Notes under the pieces: generated by a model | The model's input: only the letters and a program-made list of their open reading frames with translations | What the model was told of the DNA's origin: nothing | The model's database searches: none | Shown: positions 17,613 to 28,737 of the stretch, piece by piece | Numbering within the stretch: the first letter of the stretch is position 1 | Layout: each line of letters begins with the position of its first letter | Assembly: GCF_000422305.1 (NCBI RefSeq) | Contig: NZ_AULN01000019.1 | Coordinates: 103,284 to 167,283 of the forward strand | Reading direction: 5' to 3' | Source: Luteimonas mephitis DSM 12574 | GTDB taxonomy: Bacteria; Pseudomonadota; Gammaproteobacteria; Xanthomonadales; Xanthomonadaceae | DNA: 64,000 bases | Position numbers and translations under genes: made by a program

Positions 17613-18746
17613 ATGATGCCGCTGACCCTTGGCCTGACCGGAATGGATCCGGCCACCGAAACCGCGCTGAAGGCTACCTTCATCCACGCCAACGCCCGCG
17701 TCGGCGGCGTGTGGCAACTGGTTTCCGAAGCGGAAGCCGAGCACATCATGGTCGACATGGACAGCATGTACGGACCGATGAGCTGGCTGCGGCTGCACGC
17801 CGCCGGCAAGCACGTGATCGGGCTGACCACGGCGCAGCGCACGCAGACCGATTTCCGGCTTGGACGCCCCTTCGACAGCGATTCGTTCTCGACCCTGCTG
17901 CGCGATATCGCGATCCAGGGCGGCGTGCCCGTCACCGATTCGCCCGTCGAAGCAGCGCCTGCCGAACCGGTGAGCGCCGCGGCACCGCCGCCTGCCGCGC
18001 CGGCCACGGCGCCTGTCGCCACGGCAACGACGGAAAGCGTCGTCGAAACGCCCGACACTAGTGCTGCCGTCGAACCGGCTGCGGTCGCCGAACCGGCCCC
18101 GGCAACTGTCGAACCCGATCCGGCACCCATCGCGCCCGAGGCCGCCGCAGTGGACGCCGCACCGCAAGCCGCCATCCCGCGCGAGCAACGTCTGGACGAC
18201 TGGCTCAGCCCCGGCGCCCTCGACCGCCGCGTGCGCTATCGCTGCAGCGATGGCACCGCCGTGCTGATCGACCCGGCCGCGCGCAGCTACCACGGCCCCT
18301 CCGCGCTGAAGCCGCTGGCCGCGTGTTTCCAGGGCACGGCGCGGCGCGAGGACTTCGAGGACGTGGACGACGCAACCTGGGCCCGCGAAAGCGCGGCGGC
18401 CGGCGCCGCGCAGCCGCTGCAGCGCCTGCAGTGGCTCGGCGCCCTGCTGGCCGGCAAGGGCACGCTGCTGCCCGGACATGATCCCGACGGCCGCTACCGC
18501 CTCAACAAGTGGCCGCAGACCGAGCGCGAGTATCCGAGGCATTTCCGCATCGCCACCGCGATGATGAAGGGCCCGGCGACGCTACCGGAGATCGCCGAGG
18601 CCAGCGGCATGCCGGTGGCTGACGTAGCTGATTTCGTCAATGCCAGCCTCGCCACCGGTTTCGCCGACCTTGTCCCCGACGCCCCTGCCGAACCCGTCGA
18701 GCCGGCCAAGCCGACCAGCCTGTTCGGGCGCCTGCGCGGGAAATAG
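17613..18746 (+). CDS. Hypothetical two-domain protein with Pro/Ala linker
   Basis: 377 residues, not assigned to a named family. Residues 1-105 form a receiver-like or PatA-like alpha/beta domain (FIHANARVGGVWQLVSEAEA, MSWLRLHAAGKHVIGL). A Pro/Ala/Glu linker follows to about 190. The C-terminal domain is compact, includes a predicted winged-helix-like segment (GPATLPEIAEASGMPVADV) and ends FGRLRGK. The architecture resembles proteins seen in xanthomonads next to polar signalling systems. No enzymatic motif is visible. Confidence 0.75.
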   Translation: MMPLTLGLTGMDPATETALKATFIHANARVGGVWQLVSEAEAEHIMVDMDSMYGPMSWLRLHAAGKHVIGLTTAQRTQTDFRLGRPFDSDSFSTLLRDIAIQGGVPVTDSPVEAAPAEPVSAAAPPPAAPATAPVATATTESVVETPDTSAAVEPAAVAEPAPATVEPDPAPIAPEAAAVDAAPQAAIPREQRLDDWLSPGALDRRVRYRCSDGTAVLIDPAARSYHGPSALKPLAACFQGTARREDFEDVDDATWARESAAAGAAQPLQRLQWLGALLAGKGTLLPGHDPDGRYRLNKWPQTEREYPRHFRIATAMMKGPATLPEIAEASGMPVADVADFVNASLATGFADLVPDAPAEPVEPAKPTSLFGRLRGK

Positions 18747-18935
18747 GGTCGCGTTCACGCGGGTCGCCGCGCCGGCGACCGGCATTCAGGTCCCCGCCCT
18801 GCCGCACGGGTTTTCCGCGCACCAGCGACGTATCCGCGATTCCCGATGCGATGCAGGCGCGCACCGCCGCGCGTTTCCCGCGCAAACGGCCCGTTCGCCT
18901 TGCCCGCCGCGACGGCGGGGGCGAAAATGCCCAAC

Positions 18936-20852
18936 ATGATCGACTCTTCGCGCTACCCGCGCCTTTCGCGCATCGATACCCCCGCCGACCTGCGCCAGTT
19001 CGACGAAGCCGAACTGCCCGCGATCGCCGACGAACTGCGCGCCTACCTGATCGAATCGGTCGGCAAGTCCGGGGGCCACTTCGGCGCGGGCCTCGGCGTG
19101 ATCGAACTCACCGTCGCGCTGCATGCGCTGTACGACACGCCGGACGACCGCATCGTCTGGGACGTCGGCCACCAGAGCTATCCGCACAAGATCCTGACAG
19201 GGCGCCGCGACGCGATCCACACCGTCAAGCAGGCAGGCGGCGTGGCGCCGTTCCCGAAGCGCGAGGAAAGCGAATACGACACTTTCGGCGTCGGCCATTC
19301 CTCCACGTCCATCTCGGCCGCGCTGGGCATGGCGATCGCCAACGCACGCGCCGGCAACAACCGCCGCGTGGTCGCGGTGATCGGCGACGGCGCGATGACC
19401 GCAGGCATGGCGTTCGAGGCGCTCAACCACGCCGGCGGCATGGAACCGGAACCCGACCTGCTGGTGGTGCTCAACGACAACCGCATGTCGATCAGCGAGA
19501 ACGTCGGCGGCCTGACCAAGATGCTCGGCCGCGCCACCGGCAGCCACGCCCTCAACGCGCTGCGCGAGGGCGGCAAGAAGCTGCTCGGCGACAAGCGCAA
19601 GCCGGCGGCGAAGTTCGTGCGCCGCTGGGAGGAACACTGGAAGGGCATGTTCGTGCCGTCCACGCTGTTCGAGGAAATGGGTTTCCACTACACCGGCCCC
19701 ATCGACGGCCACGACGTCAAGGCGCTGGTCGCCGCGCTGAAGCTGGTGAAGAAGCTCAAGGGCCCGCAGCTGCTGCACGTGATCACCACCAAGGGCAAGG
19801 GCTACGAACTGGCCGAGGGCGACCAGATCGGCTACCACGCGGTGTCGCCGTTCGATCCGGAGCTGGGCGTGGTGAAGAAGCCCGGCGCGGTGAAGAAGGC
19901 CACCTATACCGACGTGTTCGGCGACTGGCTGTGCGACATGGCCGCGGCCGACGACACGCTGATGGGCATCACCCCGGCGATGCGCGAAGGCTCGGGCCTG
20001 GTGCGCTTCAGCAAGGAATACCCGGAGCGCTACTTCGACGTCGCCATCGCCGAGCAGCACGCGGTGACGCTGGCGGCGGGCATGGCCTGCGAAGGGGCGA
20101 AGCCGGTGGTGGCGATCTACTCCACGTTCCTGCAGCGCGGCTACGACCAGCTGGTGCATGACGTCGCGATCCAGAACCTCGACGTGCTGTTCGCGATCGA
20201 CCGCGGCGGAGTGGTCGGCCCGGACGGCGCGACCCACGCCGGCAACCTCGACCTGTCGTACCTGCGCTGCGTGCCGAACATGGTGGTGATGGCGCCGGCC
20301 GACGAGAACGAATGCCGGCAGATGCTCACTACCGGATTCCTTTTCGAAGGCCCGGCCGCGGTGCGCTACCCGCGCGGCAGCGGCCCCGGCGTCGCGGTGC
20401 AACCCGAGCTCGATAGGCTGCCGATCGGCAAGGCGCAGCTGCGTCACCGCGGCTCGCGCGTCGCCTTGCTCGCGTTCGGGGCGATGGTGCCGGCAGCCGA
20501 ACAGGTCGGCGAAGAGTTGGACCTCACCGTGGTCAACATGCGGTTCGTCAAGCCGCTCGACCGCGAGCTGGTCCTGGAACTGGCCCGCTCGCACGACGGC
20601 TTCGCGACGCTGGAAGACAACGTGGTCATGGGCGGCGCCGGGTCGGCGGTTTCCGAACTGCTGAACGCGTCCGGCGTGGTCCTGCCGATCCTGCACTTGG
20701 GGCTCCCTGACACGTTCCAGCACCACGCCAGCCGCGAAGACCTGCTGGCAGAAGCGGGCCTGGACGTCGCCGGCATCCGCGCCGCGCTGCTCGCACGCTG
20801 GCCCGGCCTCGCCAGGCCGCCCCGGCAAACCGCGCACACCGCGGCCAGCTGA
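18936..20852 (+). CDS. dxs: 1-deoxy-D-xylulose-5-phosphate synthase
   Basis: 638 residues, full length. It condenses pyruvate and glyceraldehyde 3-phosphate with thiamine diphosphate, the first step of the MEP isoprenoid pathway, in the cytosol. Visible are the GHF motif near the N-terminus, the thiamine diphosphate site GDGAMTAG to NDN, the catalytic Glu region ([18 protein letters not shown]) and the transketolase C-domain (YPRGSGPGV). The start [13 protein letters not shown] matches xanthomonad homologues; an ATG three codons upstream (18927) is the alternative. Monocistronic here. Confidence 0.97.
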   Translation: MIDSSRYPRLSRIDTPADLRQFDEAELPAIADELRAYLIESVGKSGGHFGAGLGVIELTVALHALYDTPDDRIVWDVGHQSYPHKILTGRRDAIHTVKQAGGVAPFPKREESEYDTFGVGHSSTSISAALGMAIANARAGNNRRVVAVIGDGAMTAGMAFEALNHAGGMEPEPDLLVVLNDNRMSISENVGGLTKMLGRATGSHALNALREGGKKLLGDKRKPAAKFVRRWEEHWKGMFVPSTLFEEMGFHYTGPIDGHDVKALVAALKLVKKLKGPQLLHVITTKGKGYELAEGDQIGYHAVSPFDPELGVVKKPGAVKKATYTDVFGDWLCDMAAADDTLMGITPAMREGSGLVRFSKEYPERYFDVAIAEQHAVTLAAGMACEGAKPVVAIYSTFLQRGYDQLVHDVAIQNLDVLFAIDRGGVVGPDGATHAGNLDLSYLRCVPNMVVMAPADENECRQMLTTGFLFEGPAAVRYPRGSGPGVAVQPELDRLPIGKAQLRHRGSRVALLAFGAMVPAAEQVGEELDLTVVNMRFVKPLDRELVLELARSHDGFATLEDNVVMGGAGSAVSELLNASGVVLPILHLGLPDTFQHHASREDLLAEAGLDVAGIRAALLARWPGLARPPRQTAHTAAS

Positions 20853-21117
20853 CGCGGGCGGAACCCGCAGCGTCGTCGCTGTTCGACTCGCTCGACAGCT
20901 GCGACGCGGCGCGCGCCAGGGGCCTTGTTCGGCGAACGCTCGCCGATCGGGTCGCACCACGCATCCGACGCCAACGTGACCTGGATCGCCCGGTCCGATG
21001 GCATCGCGACGTTCGGCTTCCACTGATCGGTCATCCGGTCCGCTATCCCCTGTCAGGCTGTCGCGGCGTTCACGCCGTCCCGCCTAGTGTCGAACGCCCC
21101 GCCTCCATCCGCCCGCC

Positions 21118-21855
21118 ATGCCCGAAGGTCCGTCCCTCGTCCTCCTGCGCGAAGCATTGCAACCGTTCGCCGGCAAGCGCGTGCTGCGGGTCGCCGGCAA
21201 CTCCCGGCAACCGATCTCGGACATCGGCGGCAAGACCCTGCGACGCGTGCGCAACTGGGGCAAACAGCTGCTGCTGGAATTCGATCCGTTCACCATTCGC
21301 ATCCACTTCCTGCTCTATGGCAGGTGGCTGATCGACGAACGCAAGGACGCGACGCCGAGGCTCTCGCTCGGCTTCACCCGCGATCGCGAAATCAACTTCT
21401 ACGCCTGCTCGGTCCGTTTCCTCTCCGAGCCGCTGGACGAGCTCTACGACTGGTCGGGTGACGTCATGGCCGACGAGTGGGATCCGGCGCAGGCGCGGCG
21501 AAAGCTGCGCGCAAGGCCCGACCGCCTGGTCGCCGACGTACTGCTCGACCAGGACGTGTTCGCCGGCGTCGGCAACATCATCAAGAACGAGGTACTGCAC
21601 CGTATCCGCTTGCACCCCGGCAGCCGGGTCGGTGCCCTGCCGGCGCGCAAGCTGGGCGACCTGGTGCGCGAGGCGCGCGACTACAGCTTCGACTTCTACC
21701 GCTGGCGCAAGGCGTTCGAGCTGAAGAAGCACTACCAGGTGCACACGAAGCAGACGTGTCCGCGCGATCGCCACCGCATCCGCTACGTGAAGTCCTTCGG
21801 CGCCGCCCACCGGCGTGCGTTCTTCTGCGAGGCGTGCCAGAAGCTCTACGAATAG
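21118..21855 (+). CDS. Endonuclease VIII/Fpg-type DNA glycosylase
   Basis: 245 residues beginning MPEGPS, so the catalytic N-terminal Pro2 and Glu3 of Fpg/Nei enzymes are present. The H2TH segment (DQDVFAGVGNIIKNEVLHR) is intact. It should excise oxidised bases and cut the strand by beta/delta-elimination. The C-terminal zinc finger is irregular. Where Cys-x-x-Cys is expected the sequence reads CPRD, while the second pair CEAC is normal. Zinc binding by other ligands, or a zincless finger, is possible. Closer to Nei than to MutM. Confidence 0.9.
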   Translation: MPEGPSLVLLREALQPFAGKRVLRVAGNSRQPISDIGGKTLRRVRNWGKQLLLEFDPFTIRIHFLLYGRWLIDERKDATPRLSLGFTRDREINFYACSVRFLSEPLDELYDWSGDVMADEWDPAQARRKLRARPDRLVADVLLDQDVFAGVGNIIKNEVLHRIRLHPGSRVGALPARKLGDLVREARDYSFDFYRWRKAFELKKHYQVHTKQTCPRDRHRIRYVKSFGAAHRRAFFCEACQKLYE

Positions 21856-21998
21856 CGTGACGCGCCGGCCTGCGCATCGGGCGAGGCATTGCCAGGCGCC
21901 GCAGCCGTCTTTCTCAGTCCAGCAGCGACTGCTAGCGCGACGACCTCGGCGCAGCAGCGGCCTCTGCTCGGCCGCGTTGGGTCGTCGCCCGCATGCGC

Positions 21999-23066
21999 TC
22001 AAGGCACCTCGATCACGTAACCCCTGGCCCGCAGCCGCTCGACGTAGCCATCGGGCTGCAGCAGCTGGCTGACCGGAAGCGTGGCGAAGGTCGTGCGGTT
22101 TCGCGCCAACGCATCTTCGGCCACCTGCATCCATGTGTCGCCGACCCGTTGCACCACGTCGCCGAATCCCAGCCGCTGCGCCAGCCCGGTTTCGGTGATC
22201 GCGTTGACGCAATCGATGTACTGGTTGCGGAACGGCAGCGCGTGCAACGCGTCGATATCGCCGACCGCCCAGGCATTGGCACGCATTCGCATCGTGCCGA
22301 GGTCCGCTTCTATCCGCGACAGCGTACCGGCGAAGCAGTCCGCATCCTGCAGCGACATGGCATTCAATTCCTTGAGCGCCGCCTTGGGATTCTTCACCAC
22401 CAGCTTCACCTGCGCCGGCAGCAGCGGCACGCGCGCGCGCTTGGCGGCCTTCTCCACCACCTGGCCGACACGGTCATCCTGTTCCAGTCCCGATTGGTGC
22501 ATCGCCGCTTCGTAGAGTTCCTGCGCGGCGAGGATCGGCCGGCGCTTTTCCACGGCCCGATCGCGACCCAGGTAGCGTGCCTTGAGCGGCTGCCAGCGCG
22601 CATACAGGCCCGGCGACACCACGTCCTGGAGCCGCTTGCCCTCCGGATTGTTGCGCGCGCGCAGCAACGATGGCACCAGCAACAGCGAGCGGAAGAAGCC
22701 GGCATCGGAACTTACCGCCAGCGACGGCGGCAGGATCACCGCCTGCGAACGCGCGATCACGTCCTCGACGTCGCGCGAAACCCAGTCCATGCGCTTGGGC
22801 AGCGGCGACAGCGTGCCCAGGATGTAGAGCACGTGGTCGCCCCGGGACACCTTCCACATGCCCGGACCCGGCTGCGCACCCGACACGACCACGGTGTCCA
22901 TGTCGACGATCGCGCCGCGGGGGGCCACTGATCCGTCCTGCACCGCGCGTTGCGCAATGGCCTGTCCGTCCGCCGGCGAGGTGCCGGCAAGTTGCGAACC
23001 CGACTGCGCTTGCGCGGGCAGGGCGAGACAGGCGAGCAGGCACAGGCTGCGAAACGATGCGGGCAT
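21999..23066 (-). CDS. TraB/GumN-family protein
   Basis: 355 residues with a signal peptide (MPASFRSLCLLACLALPAQA). The TraB/GumN domain starts at MWKVSRGDHVLYILGTLSPL, whose GTxH-like position is the family's presumed metal site. Here the His of GTLH is replaced by Ser. The C-terminal motif TTFATLPVSQLLQPDGYVERL is typical. The family includes plasmid incompatibility proteins and GumN of xanthan clusters and is proposed to be protease-like. The in-frame extension to 23255 runs through tRNA-Pro and is rejected. Confidence 0.88.
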   Translation of the reverse strand: MPASFRSLCLLACLALPAQAQSGSQLAGTSPADGQAIAQRAVQDGSVAPRGAIVDMDTVVVSGAQPGPGMWKVSRGDHVLYILGTLSPLPKRMDWVSRDVEDVIARSQAVILPPSLAVSSDAGFFRSLLLVPSLLRARNNPEGKRLQDVVSPGLYARWQPLKARYLGRDRAVEKRRPILAAQELYEAAMHQSGLEQDDRVGQVVEKAAKRARVPLLPAQVKLVVKNPKAALKELNAMSLQDADCFAGTLSRIEADLGTMRMRANAWAVGDIDALHALPFRNQYIDCVNAITETGLAQRLGFGDVVQRVGDTWMQVAEDALARNRTTFATLPVSQLLQPDGYVERLRARGYVIEVP

Positions 23067-23170
23067 GGGGTTTCCTGAACAGGCAACCCGGCAATTGTAG
23101 GTCGGCGCGGGTGCCTCGCTGCCGACCGGTTCCGCGCGCCGGATACCAGCGAATCGGCCTCCGCCAGACA

Positions 23171-23198
23171 AACGAAAGCCCGCACAAGGCGGGCTTCG
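23171..23198 (-). terminator. Terminator after tRNA-Pro
   Basis: On the minus strand the stem AAGCCCGCC, loop TTGT, arm GCGGGCTT is followed by TCGTTT. It begins 9 bases downstream of the tRNA-Pro CCA end and probably also ends the thrS-to-merR transcript. Confidence 0.8.
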
Positions 23199-23206
23199 TC
23201 GATCAA

Positions 23207-23283
23207 TGGTCGGGGTAGCCGGATTCGAACCGACGACCACTTGTCCCCCAGACAAGTGCGCTACCAGGCTGCGCTATACCCCG
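23207..23283 (-). tRNA. tRNA-Pro (anticodon GGG)
   Basis: A 77-base cloverleaf with 5' CGGGGTATAGCGC, an anticodon loop with GGG between CTTGT/ACAAG arms, the T-loop GGTTCGAATCC and an encoded CCA. It follows the merR gene in the same direction, the conserved gammaproteobacterial arrangement. Confidence 0.97.
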
Positions 23284-23331
23284 GATGGGTGCGGATTATA
23301 CCGGCTTCGCGGCCAGCGCCGCGCGCCCGTT

Positions 23332-23688
23332 TCAGCGGCGCAGCAACTGGAGGACTTCCTCCAGTTCCATCCGCACCTGCCTGATGATCTGGCTGCTCAG
23401 CGCCGACTCCTGCCTGGCGCCCTCGCCTTCCAGGCGCTGGCGCGCGCCGCCGATGGTGTAGCCCTGCTCGTACAGCAGGCCGCGGATCTGGCGCACCATC
23501 AGCACGTCGTGGCGCTGGTAGTAGCGACGGTTGCCGCGGCGCTTGACCGGGCTCAGGCTCGGGAATTCGGTCTCCCAGTAGCGCAGCACGTGCGGCTTGA
23601 CGTCGCACAGCTCGCTGACTTCACCGATGGTGAAGTAGCGCTTGGCCGGGATCGGCGGAAGTTCGCGGTTGCTGCCCGGGTCAAGCAT
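23332..23688 (-). CDS. MerR-family transcriptional regulator
   Basis: 118 residues. The N-terminal MerR helix-turn-helix is visible ([24 protein letters not shown], then [14 protein letters not shown]), followed by a short helical C-terminal part. No metal-binding cysteines are present. The start at 23688 has a strong GGAGG five bases upstream and overlaps the ihfA end by 8 bases. This small MerR protein is the usual partner of ihfA in gammaproteobacteria. Its effector is unknown. Confidence 0.93.
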   Translation of the reverse strand: MLDPGSNRELPPIPAKRYFTIGEVSELCDVKPHVLRYWETEFPSLSPVKRRGNRRYYQRHDVLMVRQIRGLLYEQGYTIGGARQRLEGEGARQESALSSQIIRQVRMELEEVLQLLRR

Positions 23689-23983
23689 GGGCGCCTCCGG
23701 CATACGCTTCCACGCGCTCCTTGAGCTTCTGGCCGGGGCGGAAGGTGACCACGGTGCGGGCGGAGATCGGGATCTCCTCCCCGGTCTTGGGGTTGCGGCC
23801 GGGGCGCTGGTTCTTGCGGCGCAGGTCGAAGTTGCCGAAACCCGACAGCTTGACCTGGCGACCGGCCTGCAGGCCCTCGCGCAGGGCGTCGAAAAACGCG
23901 TCGACGAACTCCTTGGCCTCTCGCTTGTTCAGCCCGACCTCCTCGTACAACCGCTCGGCCATTTCCGCCTTGGTCAACGCCAT
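23681..23983 (-). CDS. ihfA: Integration host factor subunit alpha
   Basis: 100 residues of the HU/IHF family. It begins [20 protein letters not shown] and has [20 protein letters not shown], with the Pro that intercalates into bent DNA. With IhfB it bends DNA at sites for recombination, replication and transcription. It lies downstream of pheT and overlaps the merR gene, the standard pheST-ihfA-merR order, so it is likely read from the pheS or rpmI promoters. Confidence 0.97.
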   Translation of the reverse strand: MALTKAEMAERLYEEVGLNKREAKEFVDAFFDALREGLQAGRQVKLSGFGNFDLRRKNQRPGRNPKTGEEIPISARTVVTFRPGQKLKERVEAYAGGAHA

Positions 23984-24024
23984 CTCAGCTCCCCCGAAAA
24001 CTGATCGTTGCTCATTACCACTGC

Positions 24025-26406
24025 CTATCCGCGTATCCGTGCCGCGTGGGCGGACTCGAGTGCGGCCGTGACGCCGGCCACCACCGCATCCACTTCGCGA
24101 TCGGTCAGAGTGCGTGAATCCTCCTGTAGAATCAAGCCCATGGCGAGACTCTTGAAACCCGATTCGACCCCCTTGCCAACGTAACGGTCGAACAGCTGCA
24201 GGTCGCGCAGGGCCTCGCCCGCGGCGGCGCGCACGGTGCCGGCGACGGCCTCCCACGGCACGTCCTGCGCGACGACGAACGCGAGGTCGCGGCGGACGGA
24301 CGGGAACCTGGACAGCGGCCGTGCGCGCGGCACGGCGCGCCGGCGCAGCGGCTCAAGATCGAGTTCGAACGCTTCCACGGCGTGGTCGAGCCCCAGGGCC
24401 TGCTGCAGGCGCGGATGCACCTCGCCGATCGCACCGATGACCAGTCCGTCGCACAGCACCTCGGCGGCGCGGCCGGGATGCGCCCAGGCCGGCTGCGCCG
24501 CCCGGTACTCGAGCTTCACGCCCGACAGCGCGGCCAGGCTGTCGAGATCGCCCTTCAGGTCGTGGAAATCCACCCGTCGCGCCGGCACGCCCCACTGTCC
24601 GGCCGACGCATCGCCGCAGGCCACGGCGGCAATCCGCAGGGTCTCCACAGGCGCCTGCTGCGGCTGGCCTTCCCCACTTTCGAACACCTTCCCCAGCTCG
24701 AACAGCCGCACCCGCGACTGCTGGCGCGCGGCGTTGCGCGCCAGCGCATCCACCAGCCCCGGCAGCAGCTGCGTGCGCATCACGCCCAGTTCGGCGCTCA
24801 GCGGGTTGGCCAGCGGCACCGCGCCGTCCTGTACCTGCCAGGAAGCGAGCAGGCCGGCGTCGACGAAGGCGTAATTGATCGCCTCCAGGTAGTCGCGCGC
24901 GGCAAGCTGGCGACGCAGGTCCTGTTCCGTCACCTCGGTCTCGGTCGGCGCGACCAGGCGCGTGGCGCCGCCGGGCAGCGTGGTCGGGATCGCGTCGTAC
25001 CCGTGGATGCGCGCGACTTCCTCGATCAGGTCCTCCTCGATCGCCAGGTCGAAGCGGCGCGTCGGCGCGGTGACCGTCCAGCCCTCGGCACCAGCATCGA
25101 CGCCCAGGCCGAGCGCGCGCAGGATGCGCTCGACTTCGGCATCGGCGATCGACAGGCCAAGCACCCGCGCCAGGCGCGCGCGGCGCAGCTTGATCGTGCG
25201 CGGCCGCGGCAGGTGGTCCGGCAGCTCGGCTTCGGTGACGGGGCCGGGCATGCCGCCGGCGATGTCGACGATCAGGCGCGTGGCGACCTCGATCGCGGTG
25301 CGCGGCAATTCGGGGTCGACGCCGCGCTCGAAGCGGTGCCCGGCGTCGGTATGCAGGCCCAGCCTGCGGCCGCGTCCGATGATGGCGGACGGCGCGAAGT
25401 GCGCGGCCTCGAGGAAGACGTTCTTCGTCGTGTCGGTGACGCGGGTATCGAAGCCGCCCATCACGCCGGCCAGCGCGACGGCGCGGTCGGCGTCGGTGAT
25501 GACCAGGAAGCCGGGATCGGCCACCACGTCGCGGCCATCGAGCAGCTTCAACGCCTCGCCCGCGCGCGCGTGGCGCACGCCGACCGGGCCGTGCAGCAGG
25601 TCGCGGTCGAAGGCGTGCATCGGCTGGCCGAGTTCCAGCATCACGTACTGGGTAATGTCGACCAGCAGCGATACCGGGCGGATGCCGCTCCGGCGCAGGC
25701 GCTCGGCCATCCAGACCGGCGTCGGGCGGCTGGCGTCGACGCCGCTGATGACCCGGCCAACGTAACGCGGCGCATCGGCGCCGGCGTCGAGCCGGACTTC
25801 GAGCGCGGCGTCGCCCTGCGCGGGCACCGGCGCCGCGTCCAGCGCGGTGACTTCGCTGCCGCAGGCCGCGGCCACGTCGAAGGCGATCCCGCGCACGCTG
25901 AAGCAGTCGGCGCGGTTGGGCGTGAGCTTGAGTTCGATGCTGGCGTCGGGCAGGCCGAGGTAGCCGGCGAGCGGCGCCCCAACCGGCGCGTCGTCGGGCA
26001 GTTCAAGCAGGCCCGACGCATCGGCGTCGATACCCAGCTCCCTGGCCGAACACAGCATGCCGTTGGACTCGACGCCGCGCAGCTTCGCGGCCTTGATGGT
26101 GAGCTCGCCAACCCGCGCGCCGATGGTGGCCAGCGGCGCGACCAGCCCCGCGCGCGCGTTGGGCGCGCCGCAGACGATCTGCAGCAACACGCCGTTGCCG
26201 GCATCGATCTGGCAAACCTGCAGGCGGTCGGCCTCGGGATGCTTTTCCGCCGATACGATGCGCGCGACCACGACGCCGTCGAGCCGTTCGCCCAGCGGCG
26301 TCAGCTCCTCGACCTCCAGGCCGATCGCGGTCAGCGTCGCGGCAAGCTCGTCGCGCGTGGCGGTCGTGTGGACGTGTTGGCGGAGCCAGTTTTCGCTGAA
26401 TTTCAT
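24025..26406 (-). CDS. pheT: Phenylalanyl-tRNA synthetase beta subunit
   Basis: 793 residues, full length. It forms the alpha2-beta2 enzyme that charges tRNA-Phe. In order: the N-terminal tRNA-binding (EMAP-like) domain with [20 protein letters not shown], the B3/B4 editing domain ([19 protein letters not shown]), the B5 domain, the catalytic-like core and the C-terminal ferredoxin-fold anticodon-binding domain ([20 protein letters not shown]). The start MKFSENWLR matches the family. A palindromic intergenic repeat separates it from pheS. Confidence 0.97.
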   Translation of the reverse strand: MKFSENWLRQHVHTTATRDELAATLTAIGLEVEELTPLGERLDGVVVARIVSAEKHPEADRLQVCQIDAGNGVLLQIVCGAPNARAGLVAPLATIGARVGELTIKAAKLRGVESNGMLCSARELGIDADASGLLELPDDAPVGAPLAGYLGLPDASIELKLTPNRADCFSVRGIAFDVAAACGSEVTALDAAPVPAQGDAALEVRLDAGADAPRYVGRVISGVDASRPTPVWMAERLRRSGIRPVSLLVDITQYVMLELGQPMHAFDRDLLHGPVGVRHARAGEALKLLDGRDVVADPGFLVITDADRAVALAGVMGGFDTRVTDTTKNVFLEAAHFAPSAIIGRGRRLGLHTDAGHRFERGVDPELPRTAIEVATRLIVDIAGGMPGPVTEAELPDHLPRPRTIKLRRARLARVLGLSIADAEVERILRALGLGVDAGAEGWTVTAPTRRFDLAIEEDLIEEVARIHGYDAIPTTLPGGATRLVAPTETEVTEQDLRRQLAARDYLEAINYAFVDAGLLASWQVQDGAVPLANPLSAELGVMRTQLLPGLVDALARNAARQQSRVRLFELGKVFESGEGQPQQAPVETLRIAAVACGDASAGQWGVPARRVDFHDLKGDLDSLAALSGVKLEYRAAQPAWAHPGRAAEVLCDGLVIGAIGEVHPRLQQALGLDHAVEAFELDLEPLRRRAVPRARPLSRFPSVRRDLAFVVAQDVPWEAVAGTVRAAAGEALRDLQLFDRYVGKGVESGFKSLAMGLILQEDSRTLTDREVDAVVAGVTAALESAHAARIRG

Positions 26407-26417
26407 TCTGAAATTCC

Positions 26418-26498
26418 GGGATTCGGGATTGGGGATTGGGGATTGGGAAAGCTGGGGCCCGGGATTCTGCTTTCGCGAATCCCGAATTCCCAATCCCC
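26418..26498. repeat. GGGATT-type palindromic intergenic repeat between pheT and pheS
   Basis: One arm (26418-26447) carries tandem GGGATT/GGGGATT units. The other (26476-26498) carries the complementary AATCCC units. The pair can fold into a long hairpin within the pheS-pheT transcript. Repeats of this form are frequent between genes in Xanthomonas, Stenotrophomonas and Lysobacter genomes. Confidence 0.75.
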
Positions 26499-26502
26499 GC
26501 GT

Positions 26503-27561
<1,059 letters not shown>

Positions 27562-27805
27562 TCACTTGCCATCGGATCACCCTGTCATCCCGAGCGCGGC
27601 GAGCGGTCCATGTCCGGCGTTGCGCGGCACGACCGATTCCTTGCTGCGTTCGGGATGACATCGGAGGGAAGCCGCCACGAAAGGAGACCGCCCTCCAAAA
27701 CGAAACATGGGGAAGGACTTGCGCCCTTCCCCATGCGTGTACTGCGTTGTACATCCGCTGCGCAAGGCGGTCGCACATGCGACGCCTTGCGGGCGTACGA
27801 CCAAC

Positions 27806-28165
27806 TTACGCTGCGAGCGCGCCCTTCGCCTTCTCGGCCAGCGCGGCAAAACCCGACGCGTCGTGCACGGCGATGTCGGCCAGCACCTTGCGGTCGAGGG
27901 TGATGCCGGCCTTCATCAGGCCGTTCATGAAGCGGCTGTAGCTGATGCCGTTGGCGCGGGACGCCGCGTTGATGCGGGCGATCCACAGCGAGCGGAAATT
28001 GCGCTTCTTCTGCTTGCGGCCGATGTAGGCGTACTGCAGCGCCTTGGTCACCGCCTGCTTGGCGACGCGGAAGACCTTGCGACGGGCGTGGTAGTAGCCC
28101 TTGGCCTGCTTCAGGATTTTCTTGTGCCGACGGCGGGCCGTCACACCACGTTTGACTCGTGCCAT
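27806..28165 (-). CDS. rplT: 50S ribosomal protein L20
   Basis: 119 residues, very basic, starting [20 protein letters not shown] and containing [22 protein letters not shown] core sequence. It binds 23S rRNA early in 50S assembly. In enterobacteria L20 also represses the rpmI-rplT mRNA. It is 13 bases after rpmI, consistent with coupling. Confidence 0.98.
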   Translation of the reverse strand: MARVKRGVTARRRHKKILKQAKGYYHARRKVFRVAKQAVTKALQYAYIGRKQKKRNFRSLWIARINAASRANGISYSRFMNGLMKAGITLDRKVLADIAVHDASGFAALAEKAKGALAA

Positions 28166-28178
28166 TGTTCAGCCCTCC

Positions 28179-28376
28179 TCAGAGATATGGAAGCATGCGA
28201 TCGAGACGGCCTGCGTCCTCGGCACGAACGTGGTTCGTCTGCCGGAGGTTGCGCTTCCGCTTGGTCGCTTTCTTGGTGAGGATGTGGCTGCGGTTGGCGT
28301 GGCCTGCCTTGTACTTGCCGGAAGCAGTCTTCCGGAAGCGCTTGGCCGCGCCCCGATGCGTCTTGATCTTGGGCAT
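28179..28376 (-). CDS. rpmI: 50S ribosomal protein L35
   Basis: 65 residues, basic, with [20 protein letters not shown] and the conserved KRKRNLR stretch. First gene of the rpmI-rplT pair. A sigma-70-like promoter and two hairpins lie in its leader. Confidence 0.98.
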   Translation of the reverse strand: MPKIKTHRGAAKRFRKTASGKYKAGHANRSHILTKKATKRKRNLRQTNHVRAEDAGRLDRMLPYL

Positions 28377-28535
28377 TGCGTTGTCCTTGAGGGTTTTCTT
28401 CGACTGGCCCGGGCGGTGGCGATGGCACGCTGGGTGCCGCCACGCTTTCCATCCTGCCCTTGCCGGCTTGTAAGTCCTTGATCCGCAAACGGATCCGGAC
28501 GGGTCCTGTTACCACACAACCCGGAAAACCGGGCC
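28377..28535 (-). promoter_or_regulatory. Structured rpmI-rplT leader
   Basis: The leader contains a CCCGG-TTTT-CCGGG hairpin (about 28519-28533) and a second stem GATCCG-TTT-CGGATC (about 28480-28496). In other bacteria L20 binds the leader or infC-rpmI region to repress its own operon. These hairpins are candidates for the same control, but no known leader consensus could be confirmed by eye. Confidence 0.4.
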
Positions 28536-28539
28536 GCAC

Positions 28540-28568
28540 ATTATGCAGGGTCCGCGATTGCCTTGCAA
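28540..28568 (-). promoter_or_regulatory. Predicted sigma-70 promoter of rpmI-rplT
   Basis: On the minus strand a -35 hexamer TTGCAA (28563-28568) and a -10 hexamer CATAAT (28540-28545) are separated by exactly 17 bases. The transcript would begin about 28530 and carry a leader of about 150 bases. Confidence 0.6.
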
Positions 28569-28677
28569 ATCATCTGGTTAGGGGTAGCCGCCGAACCCGC
28601 AGGGGCGTGTATCGGCCACGGCACCGGTGCCCCACGGGGGCGGGCGGTGAAGTGGAAAGTCAAAAGCCCCTCACCCT

Positions 28678-28707
28678 TTCCCCTCTCCCGCCTTGCGGGA
28701 GAGGGGA
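28678..28707. repeat. CCCCTCTCCCGC palindromic repeat
   Basis: A perfect 12-base inverted repeat (cccctctcccgc, loop ctt, gcgggagagggg). It is preceded by the usual companion CCCTCACCC. This element is widespread between genes in gammaproteobacteria. It sits between infC and the rpmI promoter and could attenuate read-through. Confidence 0.75.
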
Positions 28708-28737
28708 ACGGCAGGCATCGCCAGCCTGCGGCTGCGA

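Noticed and set aside
21999..23255. Upstream extension of the TraB/GumN gene
   Set aside because: It would translate through tRNA-Pro. The signal peptide starts at 23066 with an AGGAAA box.
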